A DNA stretch of 64,000 nucleotides from Actinomucor elegans (GCA_026027325.1 JAMSLZ010000004.1:248001-312000), one strand, 5' to 3'; positions 33,121 to 45,754 are shown, counted from the first letter of the stretch. Numbers and translations: made by a program. The notes: generated from the letters alone by a model not told the origin.

Positions 33121-36100
33121 ATGGATATCAGCAATCTTGATCTAGAGGGACAAACTGCACCAGAATCAACGCGTGGATTATTTGATCCTCTTCCAGAGGT
33201 AAATAGATACACAAACCTGCAAGCCGCATTACTAATACATTCTCATAGAGCCCAGGCATAAGAAGAAGCGATTGGCTCAGTAAAAGACGATCCATTGAGT
33301 TGACTAAATCTTTTGCAAAGCAGCAGCAACAGCAATCACCACAACAGAACCGCAGCAGTGGACTTCATACTGTCAATGAAGAAGATTATCAAAAAAAGAA
33401 TAACATGCAATTCCAACAAAGAGAGGACTCGCCCTTGATTCAAAGAAAGCAAAGGTCTTCAGTTGCTCACTTTAACAGCTTCCCAACCAAAAGACTAGAT
33501 GATTTCGAAGATAATTCGAGACTATCAAGAGCGGATGTATTGGCCGAGACAGAAGCTAAACTTAACGGACATAACAATAAAGCCTCTAATCGTTTCAACG
33601 GTCATGCGTTTGAGGATGGCTTTGCTAAACAAAACCGTCGCTTATCGGAGCCCAATACACGTATCTATCAAAGTTCCAGTTATTCTCAGCAGCAGCCATC
33701 AGATCCTTATTATGAAAGACATTTAATCAACAGCGCCAATAAACGCATGTCGTTTCAATATGGTTCTTCGTCCAGCCCCAGAGACGAAACCCGTCGTCTG
33801 TCTTTATCCTCTTCTTCAAAATTGCATCTGGATGCTGACAGTCGAAGCTCTGTACGTGATTGGCGGTCCAAAAGCCCTAATGGTAGACCGCATTCCACTG
33901 TTGGCCTCATGAACCACCGTCTCTCTACCGGATCTTCTATTTTTGAAGGCGGCTCCAACAATGGCCATCAGCGCAAACCACTTTTTACCTCGCATCTACC
34001 GTTCTCCTCGGTTGTACCTCATTTGAAATCCAACATGTTGGTCAGCGGCCTACTTCGCGTCAATAAACGCAACCGTTCTGATGCGTATGTCTTTTGTGAA
34101 GAATACAATGCAGATATCTACATTTGTGGATCACGTGATCGTAACCGTGCTCTGGAAGGTGATCATGTCGCTATCAAGTTGATCGAGGTAGACCAGGTCA
34201 TGCAAGAAAAACATGAAAAGGAAGAAGCCAAACTAGCTCGTAATAATGGTAATCCAGTCGTACGCAAACCTGATGAAGAGGATGAAAAGGAAATAATATT
34301 TGGAGGTGAAGAAGATGTGGATTTGGTTAAGCCCAGATTCTGTGGCGTGGTAGTAGCTATCTTGGACCGTGCTCAAAAGCAAGTCTTTTCTGGTACTTTG
34401 GGTTTAACTCGTCCAAGCAATAAGCGGCCCAGAGCTGGTGATGATTCACAGCAAAGAGAGAGCTCAGTGCCTCGTATCATTTGGTTCAAACCTACGGATA
34501 AACGCGTTCCTTTGATTGCCATACCTGTAGAACAAGCACCGTCTGGGTTCATTGAAAATAGTGAAGCGTTTGAAAATAGGTTGTTTTTGGTAAGTTTCAT
34601 AATACATTCTCTGTTATTATTTATTTATTTATTTTACTAATAATATGGATATAGGGTTCCATTAAACGATGGCCAATTACTTCTCTTCACCCGTTTGGCG
34701 TGCTTGAAGGTGAACTGGGCCTTATACAAGACACACGTGTTCAACTTAGAGCCATTCTAGCAGACAATAACTTTACTTCTCCGCCTTATTCTGAAGCTCT
34801 AACAAGAACAATTCCTTCAAATTTGCTTAGCCAAGAAGCAATAGATCGGGATATTGAGAACAATTTACGTCGTGATATGCGCTCTACCCGATGCTATACT
34901 ATTGTGGATGAAGAAGGCCACTTTCTTGAGAATGCATTGTCTTTAAAAGCCTTGGATGAGCACACTTACGAAATAGGCTTACATGTCTCTGATGTTACTG
35001 CGTTTATTGCCGCAGATTCTGTATTGGACAAGGAAGCTCGGTCAAGAGGTGTTGATGTATACCATACTATATTTGAAAAAGTACCTCTTTGGCCTGAGGT
35101 ATTGAGAGAAGAATGTACTGGTTTAGTTCAAGGTCAAGATCGTCTCGCCTTCTCCGTGATTTGGAATATAACGGACAAGGGTGAAGTATTGGATACATGG
35201 TACGGTAAAACCGTGATAAAGTGAGTATGAGCCAATTAGGAGTAGAAACCATGAACCAACTCTCATTTTCTACAGCTCCGATGCCGTCTTGACTGCCAAT
35301 GAGTTTGAAGACGCTTTGGTCTCAGTAAATAAGCAAGAGATATTAACTACCGATGTCCTTGCTATCTATGGTATTGCCAAAGCCCTCCGTCAAGGCCGTT
35401 CCCAACATGCTTTGTTCATCAAATCGCCTCAACTGGATATACGCTTCCAAGATGACCAATACCCTAGCCATATTTCTACCAAGTCAAAGCGAGACACCGA
35501 CTTTGTTCTGCAAGAATTTCAAGTCTTGGCCAATACCCAAGTCGCGCAAAAGATCAGCAGCCATTTTCCTGACCATGCTCTTTTGATATCTCAATCTCAA
35601 CCTAATGAACGCAAGTTGCATGAACTGACACGATACCTCGACAGCCTTGGCTATGTCATTCAGCCCGATTCGCCTAGCAGTCTGCAAAAATCAATCGATG
35701 CCATTGAATGCCCTGAAGCTAAAGCTGTAATAATTACACTAGTCATGAAATGCATGAGCCAAGAGAAATACTTTTGCACCGGCGCGTTTGATATCAACCG
35801 TTATCACCATTATTCTACCAATGCTCCGCTTTACACTCATTTTACCTCACCAACAAAACGGTATGCCGATGTCCTGGTGCATCGTCAGTTGGAAGCTACC
35901 TTGAAAAATAATGCCTACTTTTTCATGGAGCCCGAGATTGTGCAAAAGACTGCTCAGCATTGTAATGTCAAATCGCGTGCAGCAGATAATGCCAACGAGC
36001 AAACGCAACACATGTTTGCTTCTTACTATTTGGCCAATAACTCGGGAGTCTCGACAAACCGTGTACAAGATGCTATCGTCGTAGGTGTACAAACGGGTGC

Positions 36101-36632
36101 TTTCGATGTCATTGTGCCTGGATTAGGCTTGGAGCGAAGAATTCATACGATCAACTTACCCCTCAAGTCAAATACATTTAGTCATTCTGAAAACGTCTTG
36201 CATTTAGTGTGGATCCAAGGTGAAGCCACAGTAGATGAAGGTGTAGAAACAGCCATCTCTACAGATGACGATGATGATGATAGTGAGCATGGGATGGATA
36301 CTTATAGTGTACGTAATGATGATAGTAAAAATGAAGAAGAAGACGACGATGTCTTGGTGGATTTGGATGATAGCGAGGTGAACCGATTGTCTATCAAGTC
36401 ATCGTCCATGACAGCTTTGGATCAATTAAAAAAGAATCGCAGAAGATCAACGTCGATTCGTGCTATTCAAGGTGAAGATGCTTGGATCACTCAGAAAGAG
36501 TGTACGTTTCCAAGTGAATGCCGTCAACTTATTCGACCTTTTGATTTTGTCAAGGTTGTAATTACAGCAGATCCTATTCGTAGCCCACCTTTGATCAGAG
36601 TGTTGGCCGCCAATCCATTCGTTACGAAATAA
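33121..36632 (+). CDS. SSD1: Ssd1-like RNB-fold RNA-binding protein
   Basis: 1113 residues from exons 33121-33198, 33249-34589, 34655-35220 and 35276-36632. The first 230 residues are disordered (Gln, Ser, Arg-rich), like the Cbk1-phosphorylated N-terminus of yeast Ssd1. Cold-shock-like domains follow (VSGLLRVNKRNRSDAYVFCE, RALEGDHVAIKLIEV), then the RNB domain. The RNase II catalytic block TIDPxxAxDFDDAL is replaced at residues 555-568 by TIVDEEGHFLENAL, so the metal-binding aspartates are gone, as in Ssd1, a translational repressor of cell-wall mRNAs rather than a nuclease. An acidic insert (near 36260-36375) precedes the C-terminal S1-like end. Confidence 0.92.
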
Positions 36633-37939
36633 ATGCATTCTTGTTATTTATATACATATATTATATTTCTGTAGCATTTTTTTTTTAAAAAAAATAAATA
36701 AATAGTTTTTTGTTATTGTATAAGTTGAAATGAAAGAATAGTACAGTCAGTCGGCTTACAAACGGTATGGACTTACCAATAAAGTATAGATATTTAATCT
36801 TGAAAAAATATTATGGAGCAGCTTAATATAAGTATGGATTACTAAACAAATGCGACATTTGTACACCACTAACAAAATATTCTTCTTTTTCTTTTCTTCC
36901 ATTTATCGTTAAATCCATCGGCTACCATTGAGCTTGGCAAGACATCCAGCTATGCATTCTCAGTTTTTTTAATTCGTTTTTTATGAATTCCATAAGGTAC
37001 ATAACTACAAAAACCAGCTTCAAATCTCATGCCAGAATGCTTTGATATGGTGTATTGTACTACTAAACTTGTTGAAACGATTACTAGGATAAGAGGAAAG
37101 AACATCGGGTAGTTTTGATTATTGGGTTGAAAAGATTACTTTTATTGACTGGTGGAGATTTAACTTCGATTTTAAGGAACATCCAGCATGGAAATTGAGG
37201 CCACCTTTACTGCTTAAAAAGTACCGGTGCTTAAAATATGTTTTTTTTTTCTTTTTACGATGATACATTCCTTGACTGATTCCATTTTTTTAATGCCGCA
37301 TCTAATAATGTACATGTTCAAAATGAGACACCGTGCCTACTAAAACTACTATTTCTATGAAAATATAATAGGTGTAAAATGCTTACATCTTCTATGAAAT
37401 GGTCCTAATAATCTATAGATCCCTCAACCAGTTCCAATTTAATATCGCATATGCTCAAAAAAAAAGTTACTGAATTTATTATAATTTTTTTTAACTACGG
37501 TCCAGCAAGATATACTGTTCAATAATCGACAGTAAACTTTATATAACAGTATGATTTTTTTTTATCTATTAAGTTCCCTTAAGTGTCTTAAAAAGTGCTT
37601 AAAGTCTAAGGAAGAAACTGTATCATTACCATTAACGACAAAAGATGCCCTAGAGTTGAAAAAAATAAATAAAGGTCTGACATAGGCTCGTTCAGTTCCT
37701 GATTACTGGATTACGCTTAATATGGTCACAAGCTCCGTTTAAACTTGATAGCTCAGATCATGTTAGCTTTTATGTGACAAACAAACTATTAATATATATG
37801 TTGCACTGTTCGCAACTTATTTGCATTAGATACAGTCATTTCAAAAGTAAAGTCGTTATGTTCAGGAATTATGTCAGTTGATCTATAAATGAAGTTGTGT
37901 TTAAATTTCGTGAATCTTGTTTATTCTCCTTTTAATCAC
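36633..37939. other. intergenic region
   Basis: Contains a single forward core of the dispersed repeat near 36855 (AAATGCGACATTTG) and two reverse units at 37285-37460. Otherwise AT-rich with A/T tracts. Confidence 0.5.
37285..37460 (-). repeat. dispersed ~165-bp repeat, two reverse units
   Basis: Cores read, on the plus strand, AATGCCGCATCTAATAATG (about 37293) and TTTAATATCGCATATGC (about 37438), the latter preceded by ATAGATCCCTCAACCAG. Cores are about 149 bp apart. Confidence 0.45.
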
Positions 37940-37954
37940 CATGACTGACAAAGG

Positions 37955-38242
37955 TAAAAATGTCAAACTGACAGGCATAGTACATCCATCCGCGTTTATA
38001 GATGTAGAAACATTTGGTAATGATTTGTTGGCTTTCGGCTTATCCTTGAATTATCCGCCTGGAATGGATTTACCAAGCAAACGCGTACTTAACCCAAATC
38101 AATATCGGTACCATTGCGCGGTTTCTGTTTGATGTTTCAAACAGCACATATTGTAGCACGGCCACGCAGTGGAAGAGCGGAGTGTGATGCGACGCCCTCT
38201 ATACCTCATGATTCAACATTCAACATCACTACCACTAATCTT
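37955..38242 (+). repeat. inverted repeat, left arm (288 bp)
   Basis: Pairs with 39990-40277 on the other strand with equal length, no gaps and five differences, all C/T transitions by eye (about 98% identity). A frame beginning at the ATG at 37940 (MTDKGKNVKLTG) runs through the arm and stops at 38132; a second frame containing FQTAHIVARPRSGRAE continues beyond. The arm is therefore a copy of a broken coding sequence of unknown family. Confidence 0.9.
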
Positions 38243-38525
38243 AATTGAAGTTCAAAAAAAAAAGATAAATGAAGAACTTATCAGAAGATTAATTCAGTAC
38301 TGCCTGAACGTTGCCAATCTTTATCTTAATCATCCCCTGTCTATGGTTTTGATTTTTTTGTATTGACAAACCATATGACAAGAAGCTTTGGTTGAAGGTT
38401 TTTCCATGCACAGAATGGACCAGCAACTGTTATCTTGTCTCGAATAACTCCCCTGACGACGATAATACCACTTTTGATCGGCCACATGCACTATTTTTGT
38501 TTTGTTTTTGCGACAATAATCATGT

Positions 38526-38966
38526 TTGCACGCGCGCTCGCACGCGCATAATGCAACGGTCAAGGATTTGTACGAGTTTATTATGGTGTTAAATGGGGAG
38601 GATGAAACTTATAAATCCAACTTTCTGAAGACAATCAACGGCGCCTGTGATGCGCATGAGAAACTGTACGATCGAATCAATAACGCAACCAAAGATATCT
38701 CTGGAACTCAAAAAGCATGCCAGATCATTGGCCGTATCTGCCAATACAACTCCAAAGTGGGGTGCAAGTTTAACATGGTCAAGGCAGATATCGGCTCGTC
38801 ATTAGAAATCCTGGCCAAACCTCTCATGCCATCCAAAGCCACTGCATCTTCTGCGACATCCGAACGGGAAGCAACTTTTATCCCTCAGGACCAAACAAAT
38901 ATGATGGGCGGGATTAATTGGAACGATTGTTTGAAGCAAAATCATGCAGAAGGGCTGTCCAAATGA
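38526..38966 (+). CDS. orphan ORF inside the inverted repeat
   Basis: 146 codons from the first ATG, though the start is doubtful because the sequence just upstream is a CGCG-rich low-complexity stretch (GCACGCGCGCTCGCACGCGC). Composition looks coding: DETYKSNFLKTINGACDAHE, then KACQIIGRICQYNSKVGCKF, with no signal peptide or membrane helix. I recognise no domain. It is the only coding-like content of the 1.75-kb spacer between the arms, so it may be cargo of a mobile element or a piece of the same broken gene. A preceding TTG-initiated frame adds nothing recognisable. Confidence 0.4.
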   Translation: MHARSHAHNATVKDLYEFIMVLNGEDETYKSNFLKTINGACDAHEKLYDRINNATKDISGTQKACQIIGRICQYNSKVGCKFNMVKADIGSSLEILAKPLMPSKATASSATSEREATFIPQDQTNMMGGINWNDCLKQNHAEGLSK

Positions 38967-39911
38967 TATTCAACTGGCACTAGCTTGCACACTACGGAAA
39001 TCACATCACGAATCAGTAAAAAAAAAAAGTCGCAGAGTATTGGTTTTATCGTCTTTAGAGTCTTGTCTATGGATACATATTGTTTTATTTGAGTACATTT
39101 CTCAGGTGAGAAATCAGTCTTCCTTTCTTTTATTAAAAAAAGTTAATCAGATGGACTTTATTTTTTTATTTTTATTTTTATTTTTGGTTGTATTATTAAG
39201 CAGTAAGACTCAAGAGAAAGTAAAACAATGATAGGGTATAATGGATGATATATATATATATAAGCTATATATCTTGACTTTTATTACTATCTAAATGCTT
39301 ACTTTGCATCGTTTATTTGACACCACTAATTGTTATATCGTATATAACAATTAGTAGTAATATCATACGGACTGCATAAATTATTAAAATACGATACATT
39401 ATAACAAGTTTAAACCCAACTACAAGATTTTTATCTCACCACCTCTATTCAATTACAGTGTCACATCAATTATTGTAGAATGACTCAGTTCCATCGTCCC
39501 TGGGTTAACCAGCTTAGCTCCAATTCATTAGGCTGACTTTTATAGACACAAACGACCTTGTGTGTTCGAATAAAAACCTTCATTTTTTTTTAGACCTTTA
39601 ATGAACTTACCAAAGACCAAATCATTAACATATATTAATGGATAATATATTTGACATAGATTCTGATTTGTCGAGTTAAATCGAGTCGAGATAAATTAAA
39701 ACAAGGATAAAAAGTACTATTCTGTTAATGGAACTTTGTATAGTGTTTATATTAGGCTATATTAATACTAAAACCCATCCGTTGTTGGGGAGCTATATAC
39801 CAATTCGAAAGTCAATGGTAGCGGACGGCAAATTATAGTATGATCGGTACGCCAAATTCACAATATCAGATAAAAAAAGATGTGCAGTTCCAAGTTTAGG
39901 CAAACGAAAAT

Positions 39912-40300
39912 TCAGTAATCTCGCGTGTCATTAATAGTCAAAGACAGAGACTTCCAATATGACATGATATGTGGATCAGAAAATGGTTCAAGATTGGTGG
40001 TAGTGATGTTGAATGTTGAATCATGAGGTATAGAGGGCGTCGCATCACACTCCGCTCTTCCACTGCGTGGCCGTGCTACAATATGTGCTGTTTGAAACGT
40101 CAAACAGAAACCGCGCAATGGTGCCGATATTGATTTGGGTTAAGTACGCGTTTGCTTGGTAAATCCATTCCAGGCGGATAATTCAAGGATAAGCCGAAAG
40201 CCAACAAATCGTTACCAAATGTTTCTACATCTATAAACACGGATGGATGTACTATGCCTGTCAGTTTGACATTTTTATCTTCATTATGAGACGGTTTCAG
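39912..40300 (-). pseudogene. second copy of the broken coding sequence
   Basis: Minus-strand copy of the sequence in the left arm. It reads KNVKLTGIVHPSVFIDVETF onward to a stop after HCAVSV, and in a second frame GRAECDATPSIPHDSTFNIT onward to a stop at 39912. This copy extends about 75 bases further downstream than the left arm (ending in SLTINDTRDY), so it is the more complete one. A one-base frame change separates the two parts. No family is recognised. Confidence 0.5.
39990..40277 (-). repeat. inverted repeat, right arm (288 bp)
   Basis: Reverse-complement partner of 37955-38242. The spacer between the arms is 1747 bp. A transcript crossing the locus could fold into a 288-bp nearly perfect hairpin. 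Confidence 0.9.
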
Positions 40301-43007
40301 TTTACTATTGGTTATTGACTTGCTCTTTAGAATCAGGAACAAAAATTGGATCTATACATTGATTCTCTATTTAGTAAATTGTAAATTATTGCTGATAGAT
40401 GCTGTCCATTTTCAAGGTGGTTATATATAATTGAATGGGACATCTAATAGTATAAAAATAAATATACGATTTTTCCGTCATCTCCATTATCTAACAGAGT
40501 TATTAGTTATCAAAGTCGAGCTTTCAAAATGTTTATAAATATAACAGTTGCGCACATAAGTAGAAAAAAGATTCTATACGCGAACAGAAGAATAATATCA
40601 AAACTGTGATAAGTCTTTTTATTGATCAAAATTCAATTGAAGAATAATTCTTTTTCTAATCAGCCCTGAGCACATCCTTTTATGCTTTACAGCTTGCTGC
40701 TGCTGACTAAGGAATATATAAGTATACATAGACTAATGGCTTGTTGATTGTGGCTCATAAAGGCTTGCTGATATTCCAAGGCGATGATAATGTTGGCCGC
40801 CATACTGCAGTACAAGAATAGACTATAAATAAAGGTAAGCATTTTATCTTGGCATAACACTCAATTAGGAATTCTGGCTTTATTGCTATTCTTGCTTTAT
40901 AACAAAGCGTTAATAATTATATAGACACTTATATTTTGGATTTGGGTAGTAATGGGTTACATCTTCAAGCTATCCATGAAAATAGGCATATGGCTACATC
41001 AGCACCTACATAACCTCTTCTTGACTGATATAATCATGAGCGTTTGCAACAACAGCAACCATAATTTGAATATTTTATATTCAAAAAAAAAAAGAAAAAA
41101 GAAAAGTAAAATATAGCTTGAAATAATGTAATAGATGGGCTGGTTGTATTAATTAAAAACTATATTTTAAAATGCTTTCTGTAAGCTCCTCAAAAAGGGT
41201 GTAGCCAAGATAAATTTGGGCGTAAAATGCTCTTACCCAGCTTTTTGGATCAGCAGTTTTACATTTCTCGAGCAGATCTTGGTTAATGTCGCATCTGATG
41301 ATCTGTATATACCAAGTATGAATTTCTGGGCCTACTAAAACTTGGCTGAAATAATGCAATTGTATAGTAACTTAGATTTTATTTGTAAATTACATTTCAT
41401 TCTAGCTAATTCTAATCTATAGATCCCTCGGCCAATCCCGGCTTGATGTCACCTCAGATTAGTACATCATACTCAGAATAAGCTACTTCATCTGACAGAT
41501 CTTTAGGTTGACCCAATTGGCAAAGTATTTTACATACATTTTTTTTTAAAAAAAAATAACTATATGTCCCATTGATTTATGCTCAATTAAAAGGTTTGAT
41601 TTAGTGATAATAGGGTGGGAATGCTTTCTACGGATGTTACTATATCCAGAATCAACTATCAATAAAGAAAAACGCGTCAACTCAGTATGGAATTAATCCA
41701 CCACAGCATTTACGTCTCTTTAGTGAAGTGCTTTTTTTTTCTTATTCACACTATACCATTTAAGCAGACACACCCTGCATATTATTGCTTTCCACCTTTT
41801 CTCTGTATCTTTTGCTGAAGTTGCTTCTTAAAGAGCCCCTCACTTTTGTTATTACGAATAATAGATGAACTCAAAAAAGGTACATTGCATATTACGCTAG
41901 AACCTCCGAATTGACAGGTTCTTTCGACATGTACTCGCCAAACAAACCCGAAATAGATTCCATTACAAAAAAAAAACAACTCGAACCGTAGTGTGACAAT
42001 GTGAATATACACTTTATAATACGAGATCTACACTATACATGAACAAAAAAAAGTATGTCATTTCTCTATCGATTGCGCAGCTATCGGGTAAACGATAGAT
42101 TAATTAAAAGATGGTGCTACATGTCTATATGAGAATAATAAATACGAAACAGGAGCATTATCGTTGTTTTAAGCCAATTATAGCAGCCAACTAGTGTCCG
42201 CCTTGAATCAAAAGGCTTTGTTTGTGTTCAACTCAATACTATTCTGCATGTAGCACACCTTTTTCCAGTGCACAAACTTACAGGAATAGATGGACGAGAT
42301 GTAAACAGTGTATGCTATGTATAGGCTTTGGTTATCTACATGATATCTTTCAAACTATATATACAAGCATGCTAAGGTTTTAGAAGCAGAAACACGTGAG
42401 CGGTTATTATGACAATTGGTCATTTGAAATATATAAGAATGGAGCTTGTAATTATAACTGGCTTTTCATCTTTAAGCCAGGCTGATGTTACCCGGGGCAT
42501 TGGTGATACCCGAATCTTTGTGCTTTTTTACCCGGGAATAACCAAAATAACCATATCTGTATTATTTTTTTTTTTTGCTGAAAATAGATTATAGTAAAAA
42601 CGCATCATATCAGATTTCACTGAAATAGAAACCAACAAAAAAGATAAAAAAAGAAAGAAAGAAAGAAAGAAAGAAAGAAGCAAGCAATTGGCTTTATAGA
42701 AAAAAGCCTACCTGGTCTGCCATGCTTTCCTTTTTTTTGTACGCGTCAATTGCTTGTAAAGAGGCAACACCATGATAGAGTACTCTTTATTGCTTAGTGT
42801 CTTTTCAATTGTTCCTAATTGTCTCACATTAATACTAAAATAGCAGCTGTTCATTCAGAATTAGACATACAGAAAAAAAAAAAAGTATATATAACAGCCT
42901 TGTTTTCTCTTAAACAATCCCTTAAATTCGTGGTGATAATATCCCTTTAAAACCTCTCTTTCTTCAAGTACTCCTATTTCTTTCGCCTCTTTCCATCTTT
43001 CTGAATA
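40301..43007. other. 2.7-kb intergenic region
   Basis: AT-rich with two reverse units of the dispersed repeat at 41260-41500; an ORF on the minus strand at 41153-41359 overlaps one unit. An (AAAG)n microsatellite lies at about 42653-42680 and a TATATATAA box at 42886-42894, 114 bp before the chitin deacetylase start. ORFs at 41782 and 42409 are not supported. Confidence 0.5.
41260..41500 (-). repeat. dispersed ~165-bp repeat, two reverse units
   Basis: Cores GTTAATGTCGCATCTGATG (about 41282) and CTTGATGTCACCTCAGATTA (about 41442) are 160 bp apart. The second continues leftwards into ATAGATCCCTCGGCCAATC. The reverse complement of the first reads IIRCDINQDLLEK within a 68-codon open frame. Confidence 0.55.
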
Positions 43008-44451
43008 ATGAAATTTCTATCCATTGCTGCCGTATTGAGTTTGATCTCGGTCATTCAAGCTCAAAATGCAACCTTGGCAGGTAATGGCACTACAACTGCC
43101 TCAACTCCTGGTCAATTATCATCTGGTTATCCTACCAGTGGCGCCAAACCTGTTCCCAAGCCTGAATGGATGGAATTAATTAAAAACGCCAACATTACAA
43201 ATGCGCCCGTCTTGAAAAGCAATGGCGATGATGGTAAGCTACCATTTGACATGTGCCATTATCTAGTAGCTAATTGTTATTGATAGGACCTAGCACCAGC
43301 GGCGAAGACAAGTACTGCGATTGGGCCAAGTCTGGCTGCATGGGTAACAGTATCGGTGATTGTCCCAAGGGCATGTGGGGTCTTACCTTTGATGATGGAC
43401 CTTCTGATGTCTCACCCATTCTTTACGACTTCCTCAAGTCTACCAACCAAAAGGCTACTCTTTTCATGATCGGTTCCAATGTCATCAAGTATCCTAACCT
43501 TGTCAAGCGCGCTTTTGACGAAGGTCACGAATTGGCTATTCATACCTGGACTCACTCTTACATGACTACTTTGACAAACGAACAAGTCGTTGCTGAACTC
43601 AAGTGGACTGAACAAGCTATCAAGGAAATTACTGGCTTCTCTCCCCGTTTGTTCAGACCTGTAACTATCCTAACAAGAATCTAAAACACTGGTACTGACT
43701 GTTTCTTTTAGCCTTATGGTGATATCGATAACCGTGTTAGAGATATTGGTACTGCTCTTGGCTTCACCTGTAAGTTTCATGCACATTTTGCACCCACCAT
43801 ACCTAACATTAACTCCAATAGCTGTCATTTGGGACCATGATACCAACGATTGGATGGTAAATATAATTAAAAACACCATGATCTGCATTTGTTGTATATA
43901 TACAACGAATGCATGCATGTGTTTCCTAAGTGATAATCTTACTAATTACTATAATAGCTTGCCGAGAACTACCCTGGATTCAAGGCCGAATACATTGATG
44001 GTAACTTTACTGAATGGATTGCCGAAGCTGCTACTGCTAGCACTGGTGGCCTTTCATTAGAACACGATATCCAAAAAGTCACTGTGGATGCTGCTATCAA
44101 GAACTTGCCCGGTCTTCAGGTATGAAACAAATTCAATTTAATTAGGGCTAGTATTAATTCGCCCTTGAACTATAGAAAGCTTACAAGGTAGTTACTGTTG
44201 GTGAATGTGCTGGCGTTTCTTCTTATAAGGAAGGAAACGTGACCACCCCTGCTAACACTACCTCTGCTCTTCCTTCTTCTGCTCTTCCCTCTTCCTCTGC
44301 GTCTGCTGCTGTTACTCCTGCTGCACCTTCTGCTTCTCAAACCCCACCTCAAAGCCTTGATGCTAACAAGAATACCGCTTCTTCTGTATCATCATCCTCT
44401 GCTTTATTAGTATCTGCTGCTGTCTTTATGTTCACATTGTATCTTGCTTAA
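43008..44451 (+). CDS. chitin deacetylase, GPI-anchored
   Basis: 376 residues from six exons: 43008-43233, 43287-43660, 43712-43769, 43822-43856, 43958-44119 and 44176-44451. It removes acetyl groups from nascent chitin to make chitosan at the cell surface. A signal peptide ends at VIQAQ. All NodB motifs are intact: TFDDGPSD (Asp111/Asp112), HTWTHS (His161/His165), RPPYG completed across a splice (199-203), DTNDWM and SLEHD. The C-terminus is Ser/Ala/Pro/Thr-rich and ends in a hydrophobic tail, as expected for a GPI signal. It is the active counterpart of the degenerate protein at 3-4.3 kb. Confidence 0.95.
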
Positions 44452-45411
44452 GTACCATATAGACATGTATCTCTTTTATTTATCTATCTAATCTATCGAT
44501 TTTTGTAATTTATTAATACATCTGCACTCTCTTTTTCTCTGTTTTATTATATTCACTAAGTTATCTATTCTTTTCTATCTACAAAAGTCACTAGAGTTCA
44601 TGTATATATTTTTAATTAAAACAGAAAATTTAAAAATACGTCTGTTATAATGACAAAAGTGCATAGTGAAGGCACAGTCAGCTCTCAATTGAATGACATG
44701 TTCATGAGCATAGTACGTCTTATTTCTGCAATGTCATGCACCGGAGCATCATCATTCATACATATACATTGCCAATTTATATATAGCACCCCCATAGTAT
44801 TTTCATAGTATCTCCATAGCTGGTTCTTGTATGGCGTATACTAGTTCAATGATATGCAAGATTTAACACTATACTTTTTATTGACCAATGGAAACTCAAT
44901 TAGTATATATCGTTGCTATTCAACAAATATCAGCAGTAATAACTAATCCAATGAGAAGCTAAGCAAATGCCTTGAAGTGCATAGAAAAAAGTATTTTCTT
45001 TCTGAAGAATAACTTTTTGTAATGATACAGTATTTCAATAATGTGCTAGACAACACTGACTATATATAGGGTTTTCCCTGTAATTCAAAATTACATTTTT
45101 TTTAGATCATTAAAGTATATCCATCGAAAGACAGCAAAGTTTCCTATAATTTATATTAATTGCATAAAATGCAGCGTCGCTTTTTATCACCTGCTATGTC
45201 AGGACTTCTATTTTTCAAGTAAAAAAAATCCTGAACCTGAAAATAATTATTATTCAGGAACGCGTCTTTTTATTGGCATACGGTAATTTAGCTTGACTGC
45301 TTTGGCACCCATAGACAAAATTTCTGCAGTAGGTAATTCAAGACAACGCTACAAAATTTTAAAAATGCACTATAAAAAAATCTAGTATTGTTAAAGGAAG
45401 ACGACAAATGA

Positions 45412-45735
45412 AATATCTACGACGAGAATGGAGCTGAAGCAATAAACATTATTGATGAGAAGCATGGTCCTTACGCTTTAAAGCAATTAGTCAATCTGTA
45501 TCCTTATCTAGAAGAAAGCGCTAAGTTTCCCACCAATGATAAACACATTGAATAAAACGAAGAAAAAATAAGAGCAACTATGAAAATAAATGCAGAGCAC
45601 TTAACTAAGTATAGAACGTATGGCTCTGGCACAAGAGAATTATTTTTCCAGTACAAAGTCCAATGTCTAATGTTGGTTAGAGCTGTGGCTCTTCAAGCAG
45701 GCGTCAAAGAAAGAACTGCTCACGCCTGATGGAAA
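45412..45735 (+). pseudogene. relic of a transposase N-terminal helix-turn-helix
   Basis: A single frame, broken by a TAA near 45554 and a TGA near 45727, reads EAINIIDEKHGPYALKQLVN, then LYPYLEESAKFP, and later RELFFQYKVQCLMLVRAVAL followed by QAGVKERTAHAW. The last part is a helix-turn-helix like those heading Tc1/mariner-type (IS630 superfamily) transposases common in mucoralean genomes. No DDE domain follows; the sequence ends in an A-rich tract, so this is a truncated dead copy. Confidence 0.55.
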
Positions 45736-45754
45736 AAAAAAAAAAAAAAAAAAA

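Noticed and set aside
41153..41359. 68-codon minus-strand ORF as a gene
   Set aside because: It coincides with a unit of the dispersed repeat; treated as part of that family.
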